From: Halomonas sp. 7T | GTDB taxonomy: Bacteria > Pseudomonadota > Gammaproteobacteria > Pseudomonadales > Halomonadaceae | DNA length: 64,000 nucleotides | Reading direction: 5' to 3' | Assembly (NCBI RefSeq): GCF_025643255.1 | Contig: NZ_CP087112.1 | Span: forward strand, 2,356,001 to 2,420,000 | Shown: positions 57,101 to 64,000 of the stretch, piece by piece | Layout of the letters: each line of letters starts with the position of its first letter | How positions within the stretch are numbered: the first letter of the stretch is position 1 | Program-made: the position numbers and the translations under genes | The notes under the pieces: model-generated | Told to the model about the DNA's origin: nothing | Database searches by the model: none | What the model saw: the letters and a program-made list of their open reading frames with translations, nothing else

Positions 57101-57216
57101 TGCTGTTTGCCACGGTTATCCTGCTGGTGCTGGTGCCCTGCCTTTACCTTGGCCTTGAGAATCTGCGCGAACGACTGAGCAAGCCACACTCGCCAAGCCC
57201 AGAAGGAGCACGCTGA
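54118..57216 (+). CDS. RND efflux pump, inner-membrane subunit
   Basis: 1032 residues with twelve membrane helices and two large periplasmic loops. Seen: VFPEFETEIVQVTISYPGATPEDVE, the TM4 proton-relay region IALGIVVDDAIMVGENIY with Asp pair, and the repeated GVVINDALVLIDY segment. HAE-type drug/organic exporter rather than heavy-metal type by its loop motifs. Only one pump gene, unlike mdtBC. No outer-membrane channel gene is adjacent, so it would borrow a TolC elsewhere. Confidence 0.9.
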   Translation: MTRRGPLAWMVDHGVAPNLLMVLFIVGGLFASFAIKKEVFPEFETEIVQVTISYPGATPEDVEQSLLLPVEAAIANVEGIDELTASASEGSASVRATLTDGVDVMRAYQDIQQAVNAITTLPSAADPPRFTLAGRSRSVVSLQVYGTVGLAALHDAAEDVRAELQATSGISRVELSGNRDREIQVHLDDEAIERYGLDHQQLASRIAAEALDLASGQLTTAEGEWLIRYQGRRNSATEFAELPILTTPQGAHVVLGDIARVSEGFAETDREEFYNGLPGLSVDVYQVGTQTPTSLSTAVHDELERLRTTLPEGVSLDVSRDSSVVYQDRLSLLLKNAWMGLALVMILMALFLEARLAFWVTLGIPTAFLGAMLFLPWVGVSLNLMSMFAFIIALGIVVDDAIMVGENIYSYREEGYSLRDAAVKGAGEIAVPLTFAILSNIVAFLPLLFLPGFLGLIFATVPVVVITVFLISWVEALFILPAHLAHSRKPRQTPAWQRPLEAVRQRMQGGLHHFTYQQFEPFLQRALNQRLLSVALGVAILSIALAWAMSGRLGFSLMPRVESDQVQASVTLPIGSHISISRELSQQLLNAAEQLSEREETLSFSSSRSRLDGESLSVRLDIARESLDAWPPSRIAGEWRELTGDLVGAQSVRFESDVGGPGSGAALSLRLSHPDTLVLEAAATRLAELLGEYGLTDIDSGLGDGKPQLEMRLSAEGRALGLTGSDLAQALRGPLQGATAVEQFIGRREVSVEVRLPEQARDSLNELYRLPIRTPDGLSVPLSRVADITLSQASSSLQRIDGRRIITVTADTEGDGSINQVLATLQEDVFPTLSNTWPGLEVSMGGRQQDTADNLATLRTAMWLMLAALYALLAIPFRSYLQPLLVLAAIPFGIVGAVAGHMIMGFGLSIISLLGMLALSGVVINDALVLIDYANRKRREGMAPREAIVAAATRRLRPIMMTTLTTFLGLAPMILETSRQARFMIPMAISLGFGMLFATVILLVLVPCLYLGLENLRERLSKPHSPSPEGAR

Positions 57217-58646
57217 TGGCACGGCTCGCGTTATTGCGCCAGTGGCAGCCTTCGCGGCTCGGGTTAAAGTTGTTTGTGGTGATTTTGAGCGTCAACGTCG
57301 CCATTGCGGCCAGCATATTTCTGGCGGTCTCCTACAGCATCGATCGCGGCTTTTTAGATTACCTGAACCAAGCCCAGGAGCGTCGGGCGACACTGCTCGC
57401 CGATGGGCTGATTACCCGTTGGGAAACCCAAGGCAGCTGGGAGTGGCTGGAACAGTCCCCGGAACGCTGGCCGTTTATTGTGCGTTTCGAGCTTGGCCAG
57501 GAGCACCGCGACCGCCCCTCCTCGCTGGGCGAAGCGAGTGATTTTGCCCTACGCGACGCAGAGGGCAATGACGTTATCGCACCGAGCGGCCGTCGCCTTG
57601 GCCCGAGTGAGTGGCGCTGGCTCACGCTCTATAGCGACATGACGGGCAACGGCGATAACCACGCCATTGGCGCTCTTGGGTTTCGACCGCCGCAGCATAT
57701 GATGGAGCGGATGGAGAGCCGCTTTTTAGAGCGCCAGCAACGCAATCTAGTGGTTATTGTGGTCTCACTGGTGCTGGCATCCTTACTGCTGGCGGGAGGA
57801 ATCTCCTGGTGGTTAGGCCGACGAACCCGCGCCTTAGCGGGCGCCACTCTGCGACTCACCGAAGGGGATTACCACACTCGCCTAGCGGTTAAGGGCCGGG
57901 ATGAACTTTCTCGCCTCGCGCGGGACTTCAACGTACTAGCGGCCACCCTGGAGGCCAGCCGTGACGCCCGGGCGCGCTGGGTTTCCGATACGGCTCACGA
58001 ACTGCGTACGCCGCTGGCGGTGCTGCGCGGTGAAATTGAAGCGATGCAGGACGGTATTCGCCCTCTCGACCAGGAGAACCTTGCCTCGTTAGCCCAGGAG
58101 GTCGCCCAGCTTGAGCGGTTAGTGACCGACCTGCGCCTGCTCTCCCAAAGCGATGCAGGCGCGCTGGATATTCAGCTCGCGCCCATGAACCTGAGCGAAT
58201 GCTTGAGCGGCCGCTTAAGCGATGCCGACCGCTGGCTTGAGGAGAGCCGCTTGACGCTGATTACCCACATAAGCCCTGAGGTAATGATTCGCGGTGATGC
58301 CCAGCGTCTGCGCCAGCTGTGGAGTAACCTGCTCGATAACAGCTGCGCCTATACGCAGCCCCCTGGCGAATTACAGGTCACCCTAAGCGTCGCGAATAAG
58401 CACGCGGTGATCGAATGGCAGGACAGCGCTCCGGGCGTACCTGAGAGCGAGCTTACGCGACTCACCGAGCGCCTTTACCGCGTTGAAGGTTCGCGCAACC
58501 GCGCCAGCGGCGGTAGTGGCTTAGGGCTTTCCATTGCCAGCGCGCTGGTGAGTGCCCATGGCGGTACGCTGGAGGCCAGCGCTTCGCCCTTGGGCGGTCT
58601 AAAGTGGACGCTGCGCTTCCCTCTATTAACGTCTACCCCTATCTAG
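57216..58646 (+). CDS. BaeS-like sensor histidine kinase
   Basis: 476 residues: TM1 (about 17-40), periplasmic sensor, TM2 (about 175-195), HAMP, DHp SDTAHELRTPLAVLRGE, HATPase NLLDNSCAYT and GLGLSIASA. It overlaps the pump gene by one base, as expected for a sensor controlling the efflux operon it belongs to. BaeS responds to envelope-toxic compounds in E. coli. Confidence 0.87.
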   Translation: MARLALLRQWQPSRLGLKLFVVILSVNVAIAASIFLAVSYSIDRGFLDYLNQAQERRATLLADGLITRWETQGSWEWLEQSPERWPFIVRFELGQEHRDRPSSLGEASDFALRDAEGNDVIAPSGRRLGPSEWRWLTLYSDMTGNGDNHAIGALGFRPPQHMMERMESRFLERQQRNLVVIVVSLVLASLLLAGGISWWLGRRTRALAGATLRLTEGDYHTRLAVKGRDELSRLARDFNVLAATLEASRDARARWVSDTAHELRTPLAVLRGEIEAMQDGIRPLDQENLASLAQEVAQLERLVTDLRLLSQSDAGALDIQLAPMNLSECLSGRLSDADRWLEESRLTLITHISPEVMIRGDAQRLRQLWSNLLDNSCAYTQPPGELQVTLSVANKHAVIEWQDSAPGVPESELTRLTERLYRVEGSRNRASGGSGLGLSIASALVSAHGGTLEASASPLGGLKWTLRFPLLTSTPI

Positions 58647-58656
58647 CGAGCTGACG

Positions 58657-59367
58657 ATGACCTCACAAGATACGCCTCCCACCCGCTCATTACTGATTGT
58701 TGAAGATGAGCCGAAAATTGCCCGACTAATGGCCGACTACTTAACCAGCCACAGCTTCGACACCACCATCATTAGTCATGGCGACGACGTTATGCCGTGG
58801 TTAAGCCAGCATGTTCCGGCCCTGGTGCTGCTGGACGTTATGCTGCCGGGTAAAGATGGCTTAACGCTCTGCCGAGAAATTCGCCAGCAGTGGCCAACGC
58901 TGCCGATTATTATGGTCACCGCCAAAGTAGAAGAGGTCGACCGCCTGCTAGGGCTGGAACTGGGTGCCGATGACTATATTTGCAAACCGTTTAGCCCCCG
59001 CGAAGTAGTCGCCCGGGTGAAGGCCGTGCTACGCCGCAGCCAAGCGGCCGTTGAGCCGACAGAGGCGGGGGGCCAAGCGCCCGTCACGCTGGATGAAGAG
59101 GGCTGGCAGGCATTGGCCCACGGCCAGGATCTCGGCCTGACTGCGGTTGAGTTTCAGCTGCTCCGCGTCATGATGCAGTCGCCGGGGCGCATCTTCAGCC
59201 GCGAGCAGCTGATGGATCACATGTACCGCGACAACCGCATCGTTTCCGAGCGCACCGTGGACAGCCATATCAAAAAACTGCGCAAGAAAATCCACGAAGC
59301 GCTGCCGGAGCTGGAAATCATCCGCTCGGTGTATGGCGTTGGCTATAAGTACCAGCCAGAGGGATAA
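58657..59367 (+). CDS. BaeR-like response regulator
   Basis: 236 residues. Matches E. coli BaeR over the whole length: LLIVEDEPKIARLMADYL, ISHGD, LLDVMLPGKDGLTLCREIR, IMVTAKVEEVDRLLGLELG, ADDYICKPFSPREVVARVK and the DNA-binding end VYGVGYKYQ. Last gene of the efflux operon and its probable activator. Confidence 0.88.
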   Translation: MTSQDTPPTRSLLIVEDEPKIARLMADYLTSHSFDTTIISHGDDVMPWLSQHVPALVLLDVMLPGKDGLTLCREIRQQWPTLPIIMVTAKVEEVDRLLGLELGADDYICKPFSPREVVARVKAVLRRSQAAVEPTEAGGQAPVTLDEEGWQALAHGQDLGLTAVEFQLLRVMMQSPGRIFSREQLMDHMYRDNRIVSERTVDSHIKKLRKKIHEALPELEIIRSVYGVGYKYQPEG

Positions 59368-59376
59368 ATGCTGGGG

Positions 59377-60291
59377 CTAGGGCATTACCTGCCGGTTAAG
59401 AAACGCGATGCCTGCATCAATAGCGCTGCCGCGTAGCAAAAAGCTGCCAAAGTGGCCGCGAAAGCGTTGCAAGTAAAGCTCGCTCTCGATGTTGTTGTCC
59501 TGCAGCGCCTGATAGAAATCGGTGGCGTGGTCGACAGGCACCAACTGATCCCACTTGCCGTGAAAGAGGAAAAACGGCGGTGCCTCTGGGGTGATCTGCC
59601 GAATGGGGGATGCTAATCGATAGGCTTCATTTTTTTCAGCACGGGTACCCCCAATGAAATCCACCACAAGCCGGCCATCGTTAAACTTAAGCAGATCGCT
59701 CGGCAAGCCGCCGGCCAACACAGCCGCTAATCGCGTACGCTCGCCGCCATAAGGGTCGGCTAATGGCCCCTCTTCCCCCGCCAGGGCCAACAAGCTCACT
59801 AGGTGCGCCCCGGATGAGAACCCAACGCCTACGATTCGCTGTGTATCAATGTTCCACGCTGCCGCATTGGCATGAACCCATGCCATTGCCTGCTGTAAAT
59901 CATGCAGCTGGGCGGGAAAACGGTATTCAGGGGCAAAACGGTGCTCGATATTCACCGCGACATACCCTTGCGCCGCTAATTGTTCAGCGATGCCCTCCAT
60001 ATCGTCTGGGCCGCGATTACGCCAGCCGCCGCCGTGAACCACCAGCGCGGCGGGTCGCCGTTCAGCCCCCGGTGTTGTGGGCAGCAGCACTCGGGCCTCT
60101 AATGCCTGGGGCCAATCCGCCGGGGTGAAGCGCTGAGGCGGTAAACGGGTAAAGGGGATGCTCCTCTGCTGGAGCGAGGCTTGTTCAATGGCTGGGACGG
60201 TGGTGCTTTGATGGGTGGCCCCGCAGCCGCTGATCAATAGTACAAGGGCGCTTAGGCTAAGGTAGTGACGTACAGCGCGTAGAGCTGGCAT
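59377..60291 (-). CDS. Esterase-type alpha/beta hydrolase lipoprotein
   Basis: 304 residues. A lipoprotein signal with lipobox LISGCG (lipid-bearing Cys at about 23) targets it to the envelope. HGGGW is the oxyanion loop of the hormone-sensitive-lipase/carboxylesterase group; GFSSGAH holds the nucleophile Ser; Asp in KWDQLVP and His in RGHFGSF complete the triad. Converges with the efflux operon. Confidence 0.85.
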   Translation of the reverse strand: MPALRAVRHYLSLSALVLLISGCGATHQSTTVPAIEQASLQQRSIPFTRLPPQRFTPADWPQALEARVLLPTTPGAERRPAALVVHGGGWRNRGPDDMEGIAEQLAAQGYVAVNIEHRFAPEYRFPAQLHDLQQAMAWVHANAAAWNIDTQRIVGVGFSSGAHLVSLLALAGEEGPLADPYGGERTRLAAVLAGGLPSDLLKFNDGRLVVDFIGGTRAEKNEAYRLASPIRQITPEAPPFFLFHGKWDQLVPVDHATDFYQALQDNNIESELYLQRFRGHFGSFLLRGSAIDAGIAFLNRQVMP

Positions 60292-60476
60292 TCATGTCTC
60301 CTCATTCAACTAGCGAACGATTAACCGGGCCCCCACCCTGACGCTATGACCCCCTAGCGCCTCAAATGATCATGATTGTTGCACACTTCATGCAAACGGT
60401 TTGCACGCGTCTCAACCATACTGACACTGTCTCATTAGCTATTTAGAACGCTAAACCCTTATTGAGAGGTATTTTT

Positions 60477-60872
60477 ATGTCACTTCGCCAACTATTTGCC
60501 CCCGCTCTCCTGGCCGTCGCATTAACGCCGTTAGCGTTTACCGTACAGGCAGGCCAGCATGAAGATCGCGTCTATGATCGCGAGCACATGGTAGAACGCA
60601 TGGAAGAGCGCCGCCAGGAAGTGTTTCAGCGTGCCGGGTTAAGCGAAGAGCAGCAAGCAGCGCTGACCGAAATCCACGCTGAACACCGTGAGGCCGTCCA
60701 AGCCTTACAAGAGGAACACCATGCGCGTGTCGCTGACATTCTTAGCGAAGAAGAGCAGCAGGCAGTGCGCGAAGCGATGCGTGAGATTCATCAAGAGTAC
60801 CGTGGCGAACGTGGACACGGTAAGCGTGGCGCGCATCATAACGGTACTGAAGAGGACAGTGCTGCAGAGTAA
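60477..60872 (+). CDS. Spy/CpxP-like periplasmic protein
   Basis: 131 residues: signal peptide (1-25, ending TVQAG), then helical sequence with RAGLSEEQQAAL and ADILSEEEQQAVREAM, the LTxxQ-type repeats of the Spy/CpxP chaperones, and a His/Arg-rich end. Probable envelope-stress chaperone; the BaeSR-like genes just upstream fit since BaeR controls spy in E. coli. ATG 60477 follows GAGAGG. Confidence 0.82.
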   Translation: MSLRQLFAPALLAVALTPLAFTVQAGQHEDRVYDREHMVERMEERRQEVFQRAGLSEEQQAALTEIHAEHREAVQALQEEHHARVADILSEEEQQAVREAMREIHQEYRGERGHGKRGAHHNGTEEDSAAE

Positions 60873-60929
60873 AACGCTACTCAGTTAGCAATGACTGTCA
60901 GCAATTACTCACCGTTTAGTTTCGATGAC

Positions 60930-60950
60930 ATGCCCGGCTTTGCCGGGCAT
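60930..60950 (+). terminator. Terminator of the Spy-like gene
   Basis: 9-bp stem ATGCCCGGC/GCCGGGCAT, three-base loop, then TTCTGTTT. Confidence 0.85.
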
Positions 60951-61021
60951 TTCTGTTTCTACACGCCTAAAAACACCCAGGGTTGAGAAGGCGTTGACTT
61001 GAACTGGGCGTCGAAACCACG

Positions 61022-61050
61022 TATTTTATTTGAACGTTCATTCAAAATAA
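61022..61050. promoter_or_regulatory. BetI-like operator upstream of betT
   Basis: Perfect palindrome TGAACGTTCA at 61031-61040, within a longer imperfect palindrome (TATTTTATTTGAACG through TTCAAAATAAATA). It resembles BetI sites with TGAACGTTCA cores; choline would relieve repression. No betI, betB or betA gene lies in the window. Confidence 0.68.
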
Positions 61051-61090
61051 ATATTCCCCTTACCTTGTCTAACAACAGGAGTCCGCCTCC

Positions 61091-63139
61091 ATGGCGAAAG
61101 ACAATTCCGTTCTTCCCTCCCGCGACCGGCTGAATCCCGTGGTTTTTCACGGCAGCGTAGCTGGCATTCTCGTGTTTCTTATCCTAACGATGCTGTTCAC
61201 AGAACAAGCGGGCGCTTTTTTTGATGCTGGCCTCGCCTGGGTAAGCAAAACGTTTGGCTGGTATTACATGCTAGCGATTGTGGCTTACCTACTGTTCGTA
61301 GTAGTGATTGGCATGTCCCGCTTTGGCAGCATACGGTTAGGGCCTGACCATTCTCGCCCAGAGTTTTCGCTGCTCTCCTGGTCGGCGATGCTGTTTGCCG
61401 CCGGGATCGGTATCGACCTGCTTTTCTTCAGCGTGGCTGAACCCGTGGCGCACTACCTGGCACCGCCAGATTTAACCCCAGAAAGCCAGGAGGCAATGCG
61501 CAACGCCGTCGTTCAAACCTATCTGCACTGGGGGCTCTCTGGGTGGGGGCTGTACGTGTTGATGGGTATGGCGCTGGCCTACTTCAGCTACCGTCACCGC
61601 CTGCCGCTGGCGATCCGTAGCGCGCTCTATCCACTGCTGGGCAAGCGTATCCACGGCCCTATTGGTAATGCGGTGGACATTACAGCGGTCATCTCTACCG
61701 TCTTTGGTATCGCGACCAGCCTGGGTATCGGGGTCATGCAGTTGAACTATGGCCTGGCCTATATGTTCGACGTGCCTGAGTCGCTCACGGTACAGGTTAT
61801 TTTGATCGCCCTTGTGGTGGTGCTTGCGACGATTTCAGTGGTGACGGGTGTTGAGAAAGGCATCCGTCGCTTGTCTGAATTCAACATGCTGTTAGCGCTC
61901 GCGCTGATGCTATTTGTGCTGTTCTCTGGCGATACGCTGGTACTGCTGGATAAAGTGGTGAATAACGCCGGTGACTATCTATCAGGCTTTGTGGCAGCAA
62001 GCTTTGACACCTACGCCTTTGCTGATGAAGGCGCTCAAGAGTGGAAGATGTGGTGGACGATCTTCTTCTGGGGCTGGTGGATTGCCTGGACACCGTTTGT
62101 CGGTCTTTTCTTGGCGCGTATTTCACGCGGCCGCACTATTCGCCAGTTTGTTGCAGGCGCCCTGTTTATTCCGCTCTCCTTCATGATGGTCTGGATGTCA
62201 GTGTTTGGTAATAGCGGCATTGAGCTGGTGGCTAACCAAGGCGTTGTCGAACTGGGTGAACAAGCCTTGAATACTCCGCAAACCACGCTCTACACGCTGC
62301 TTGAGTACTACCCCTATGTAGGTATTACGGCAGCGGTCGTGACCGTACTCGGCATTGTGTTCTTTATTACCTCGGCAGACTCTGGTGCGCTGGTACTGGC
62401 TAACTTCACTTCTATATTGAGCGACGTTAACCACGATGCGCCGGTGAAGCTGCGTATTTTCTGGTCCGCGGTCATTGGCTTAATTACTATCGCGCTATTG
62501 ATGGCAGGCGGGCTGGCCGCACTGCAGAGCGCCGTGGTGATTACGGCCCTGCCCTTCTCGCTGGTGATTTTCGCCATTATGGTCGGCACCTATAAAGCGC
62601 TGAAGCTGGAAGGCAGTAAAGCAGATGCCCGGCGCATGATTGCGGGAAGCGCCCCCGGCGGCGACTGGCGCGAGCGGTTGGATCGCGCGTTAGACACCTC
62701 TAACCGTGCCGGTGCGGCCGCCACGATTGAGCACTCAATCCGCCCCGCCATGACGCAGTTTGCCCAGGAACTTGAGAGCCGTGGACAGACGGCCAACGTG
62801 ACCGAAGAGCATGTTGAGGGAGAGTCACTGCCCAACCTGATGCTGCAGGTCGATTTTGGCGATGCAACGAGCTTTGTTTACCAAGTGTGTCCGCACCGCA
62901 TGCGTACCCCAAGCTTCATCCCCGCTGATGATGACTTCTACGTGCGCTTGGATGTGTTTTTAGCCGAGGGTGGCCAAGATAAAGACCTGAACGGTTACAC
63001 CCGAGGCCAAGTGATTGGCGACTTAGTAGCGGAGTATGAACGCCATCTACACTTCCTCACCCTGGCAGGCCAGCAGATGGGCCATGTGCAAGCGATGCCC
63101 GGTACCATCGGCGAACCACCTGAAGATGCGCAGATGTAA
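61091..63139 (+). CDS. betT: BCCT-family choline transporter
   Basis: 682 residues, twelve helices. Carries the BCCT signature (WTIFFWGWWIAWTPFVGLFLARISRGR) with the aromatic substrate box, and a long cytosolic C-terminal domain from about residue 500, as in E. coli BetT (677 residues). Imports choline for glycine-betaine synthesis under salt stress. AGGAG lies ten bases before the ATG, downstream of a BetI-like site. Confidence 0.9.
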   Translation: MAKDNSVLPSRDRLNPVVFHGSVAGILVFLILTMLFTEQAGAFFDAGLAWVSKTFGWYYMLAIVAYLLFVVVIGMSRFGSIRLGPDHSRPEFSLLSWSAMLFAAGIGIDLLFFSVAEPVAHYLAPPDLTPESQEAMRNAVVQTYLHWGLSGWGLYVLMGMALAYFSYRHRLPLAIRSALYPLLGKRIHGPIGNAVDITAVISTVFGIATSLGIGVMQLNYGLAYMFDVPESLTVQVILIALVVVLATISVVTGVEKGIRRLSEFNMLLALALMLFVLFSGDTLVLLDKVVNNAGDYLSGFVAASFDTYAFADEGAQEWKMWWTIFFWGWWIAWTPFVGLFLARISRGRTIRQFVAGALFIPLSFMMVWMSVFGNSGIELVANQGVVELGEQALNTPQTTLYTLLEYYPYVGITAAVVTVLGIVFFITSADSGALVLANFTSILSDVNHDAPVKLRIFWSAVIGLITIALLMAGGLAALQSAVVITALPFSLVIFAIMVGTYKALKLEGSKADARRMIAGSAPGGDWRERLDRALDTSNRAGAAATIEHSIRPAMTQFAQELESRGQTANVTEEHVEGESLPNLMLQVDFGDATSFVYQVCPHRMRTPSFIPADDDFYVRLDVFLAEGGQDKDLNGYTRGQVIGDLVAEYERHLHFLTLAGQQMGHVQAMPGTIGEPPEDAQM

Positions 63140-63183
63140 GTAGCGCTTTAAGCACAACGCTAAGTACAAAGCGTAGAACGAAG

Positions 63184-63207
63184 AATCCCGGCCACGCGGC
63201 CGGGATT
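63184..63207. terminator. Terminator between betT and adhP
   Basis: 10-bp stem AATCCCGGCC/GGCCGGGATT, ACGC loop, then TTTTTAT on the plus strand. Lies between convergent genes. Confidence 0.85.
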
Positions 63208-63226
63208 TTTTATGCACGCTTGGCGT

Positions 63227-64000
63227 TTAGCCCGCCATGTCTAACACAATACGCCCCTCGATTTTACCGTCTATCATGCGCTGGAAAACATCGTTGATAT
63301 TGTCCAGTGTATCCGTTGCAACGGTGGCCTCCACTTTGCCCTCTGCCGCAAAATCGAGCGCTTCCTGAAGGTCGCTACGCGTGCCGACAATCGAACCACG
63401 AATAGTGATGCCGTTGAGCACGGTGCTAAAGATAGGCAGTGGAAAATCGCCTGGTGGTAAGCCATTAAGGACCAGCGTACCGCCACGGCGCAGCATATTT
63501 TGCGCCTGATCGAAGGCCTTCGGCGACACCGCCGTGACCAGCGCACCATGGGCGCCGCCAATGGTCTTTTTCAGGTATGCCGCGGGGTCAGTTTTCATGG
63601 CGTTTACCGTGACCGTCGCGCCCAAGCGCTCAGCCAGCGCCAGCTTGCCGTCGTCAATATCGACAGCCGCTACGTTAAGCCCCATGGCTTTGGCATATTG
63701 CACTGCCATGTGGCCTAGGCCACCAATGCCCGAAATCACCACCCACTGGCCGGGACGGGTATCGGTCATTTTTAAACCTTTATAAACCGTTACGCCGGCA
63801 CACAGCACCGGGGCCAGCTCGACAAAGCCAACGTTATCAGGCAGCCGCCCCACATACCCCGCGTCGGCCAAGGTATAGTCAGCAAACCCACCGTTAACGC
63901 TGTAACCGGTATTTTGTTGGGATTCACATAAGGTTTCCCAGCCGCCTAGGCAGTGTTCGCAAAAACCGCAGGCCGAGTAGAGCCAAGGAACACCGATACG
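63227..64000 (-). CDS. adhP: Zinc-dependent alcohol dehydrogenase, AdhP-like (5' end outside window)
   Basis: 258 residues visible; the frame stays open to the window edge with no start. Structural-zinc cysteines in [18 protein letters not shown], then [15 protein letters not shown], a Rossmann fold [18 protein letters not shown] and the cap loops match propanol-preferring AdhP. Catalytic-zinc residues lie before the visible part. Oxidises short alcohols with NAD. Confidence 0.87.
   Translation of the reverse strand, partial: RIGVPWLYSACGFCEHCLGGWETLCESQQNTGYSVNGGFADYTLADAGYVGRLPDNVGFVELAPVLCAGVTVYKGLKMTDTRPGQWVVISGIGGLGHMAVQYAKAMGLNVAAVDIDDGKLALAERLGATVTVNAMKTDPAAYLKKTIGGAHGALVTAVSPKAFDQAQNMLRRGGTLVLNGLPPGDFPLPIFSTVLNGITIRGSIVGTRSDLQEALDFAAEGKVEATVATDTLDNINDVFQRMIDGKIEGRIVLDMAG

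Overview
The window looks like chromosomal DNA of a halophilic gammaproteobacterium of the Halomonas/Vreelandella type. This is an inference from gene content and protein resemblance: a BetT choline transporter with a BetI-like operator, MsrPQ, guaBA, XseA, SpeG, a fused LplT-Aas-like protein, a PqqU-like receptor and moderately high GC. No rRNA, tRNA, CRISPR array, transposase or integrase was seen.

Layout. 1-9.9 kb: a response regulator with a damaged receiver N-terminus; a 49-aa ArfA ribosome-rescue gene whose 3' end folds into a long hairpin; a CDF cation transporter; a hydrolase/phosphoesterase pair; two tiny ORFs with good ribosome sites; SpeG; an FAD oxidoreductase; threonine aldolase LtaE; and a membrane diguanylate cyclase. 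9.9-24.7 kb: cytochrome b561, a LysR/EamA divergent pair, a tandem-repeat surface protein, an RlpA-like protein, a frameshifted CurA-like reductase, a PqqU-like TonB receptor, several small stress genes (Pmp3, Trp-rich protein, CspA), RlmA, an XRE regulator and a three-domain LplT/PlsC/AMP-ligase protein that ends early. 24.8-37.6 kb: an MscS channel, a two-component system next to msrPQ (an HprRS-MsrPQ-like arrangement), an amidohydrolase with an outer-membrane partner, a voltage-gated-type ion channel, a metal permease divergent from a MerR regulator with a textbook operator, and small metabolic genes.

37.7-42.7 kb is a compact accessory (defence-like) region: an AbiEi/AbiEii toxin-antitoxin pair with two operator-like palindromes, a Fic protein, and an AT-rich two-gene module (soluble 354 aa plus a four-helix membrane protein of 173 aa) whose order, sizes and topology recall RexA/RexB. 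It sits directly downstream of guaA. The two-gene module is the best candidate here for an undescribed system.

42.8-64 kb: guaBA with an intercistronic terminator-like hairpin; a Na/Pi symporter and separate PhoU-like protein behind two PHO-box-like sites; xseA; a stress SDR; an alpha/beta hydrolase carrying a full fluoroacetate-dehalogenase-type active site with a TetR regulator; a divergent four-gene RND efflux-BaeSR operon; an esterase lipoprotein; a Spy-like protein; BetT; and the 3' part of a zinc alcohol dehydrogenase that runs off the window.

Three genes look damaged (response regulator at 82, CurA-like at 14803, Aas-like at 21563). All functional statements rest on reading motifs and remembered family features; no database search was run.
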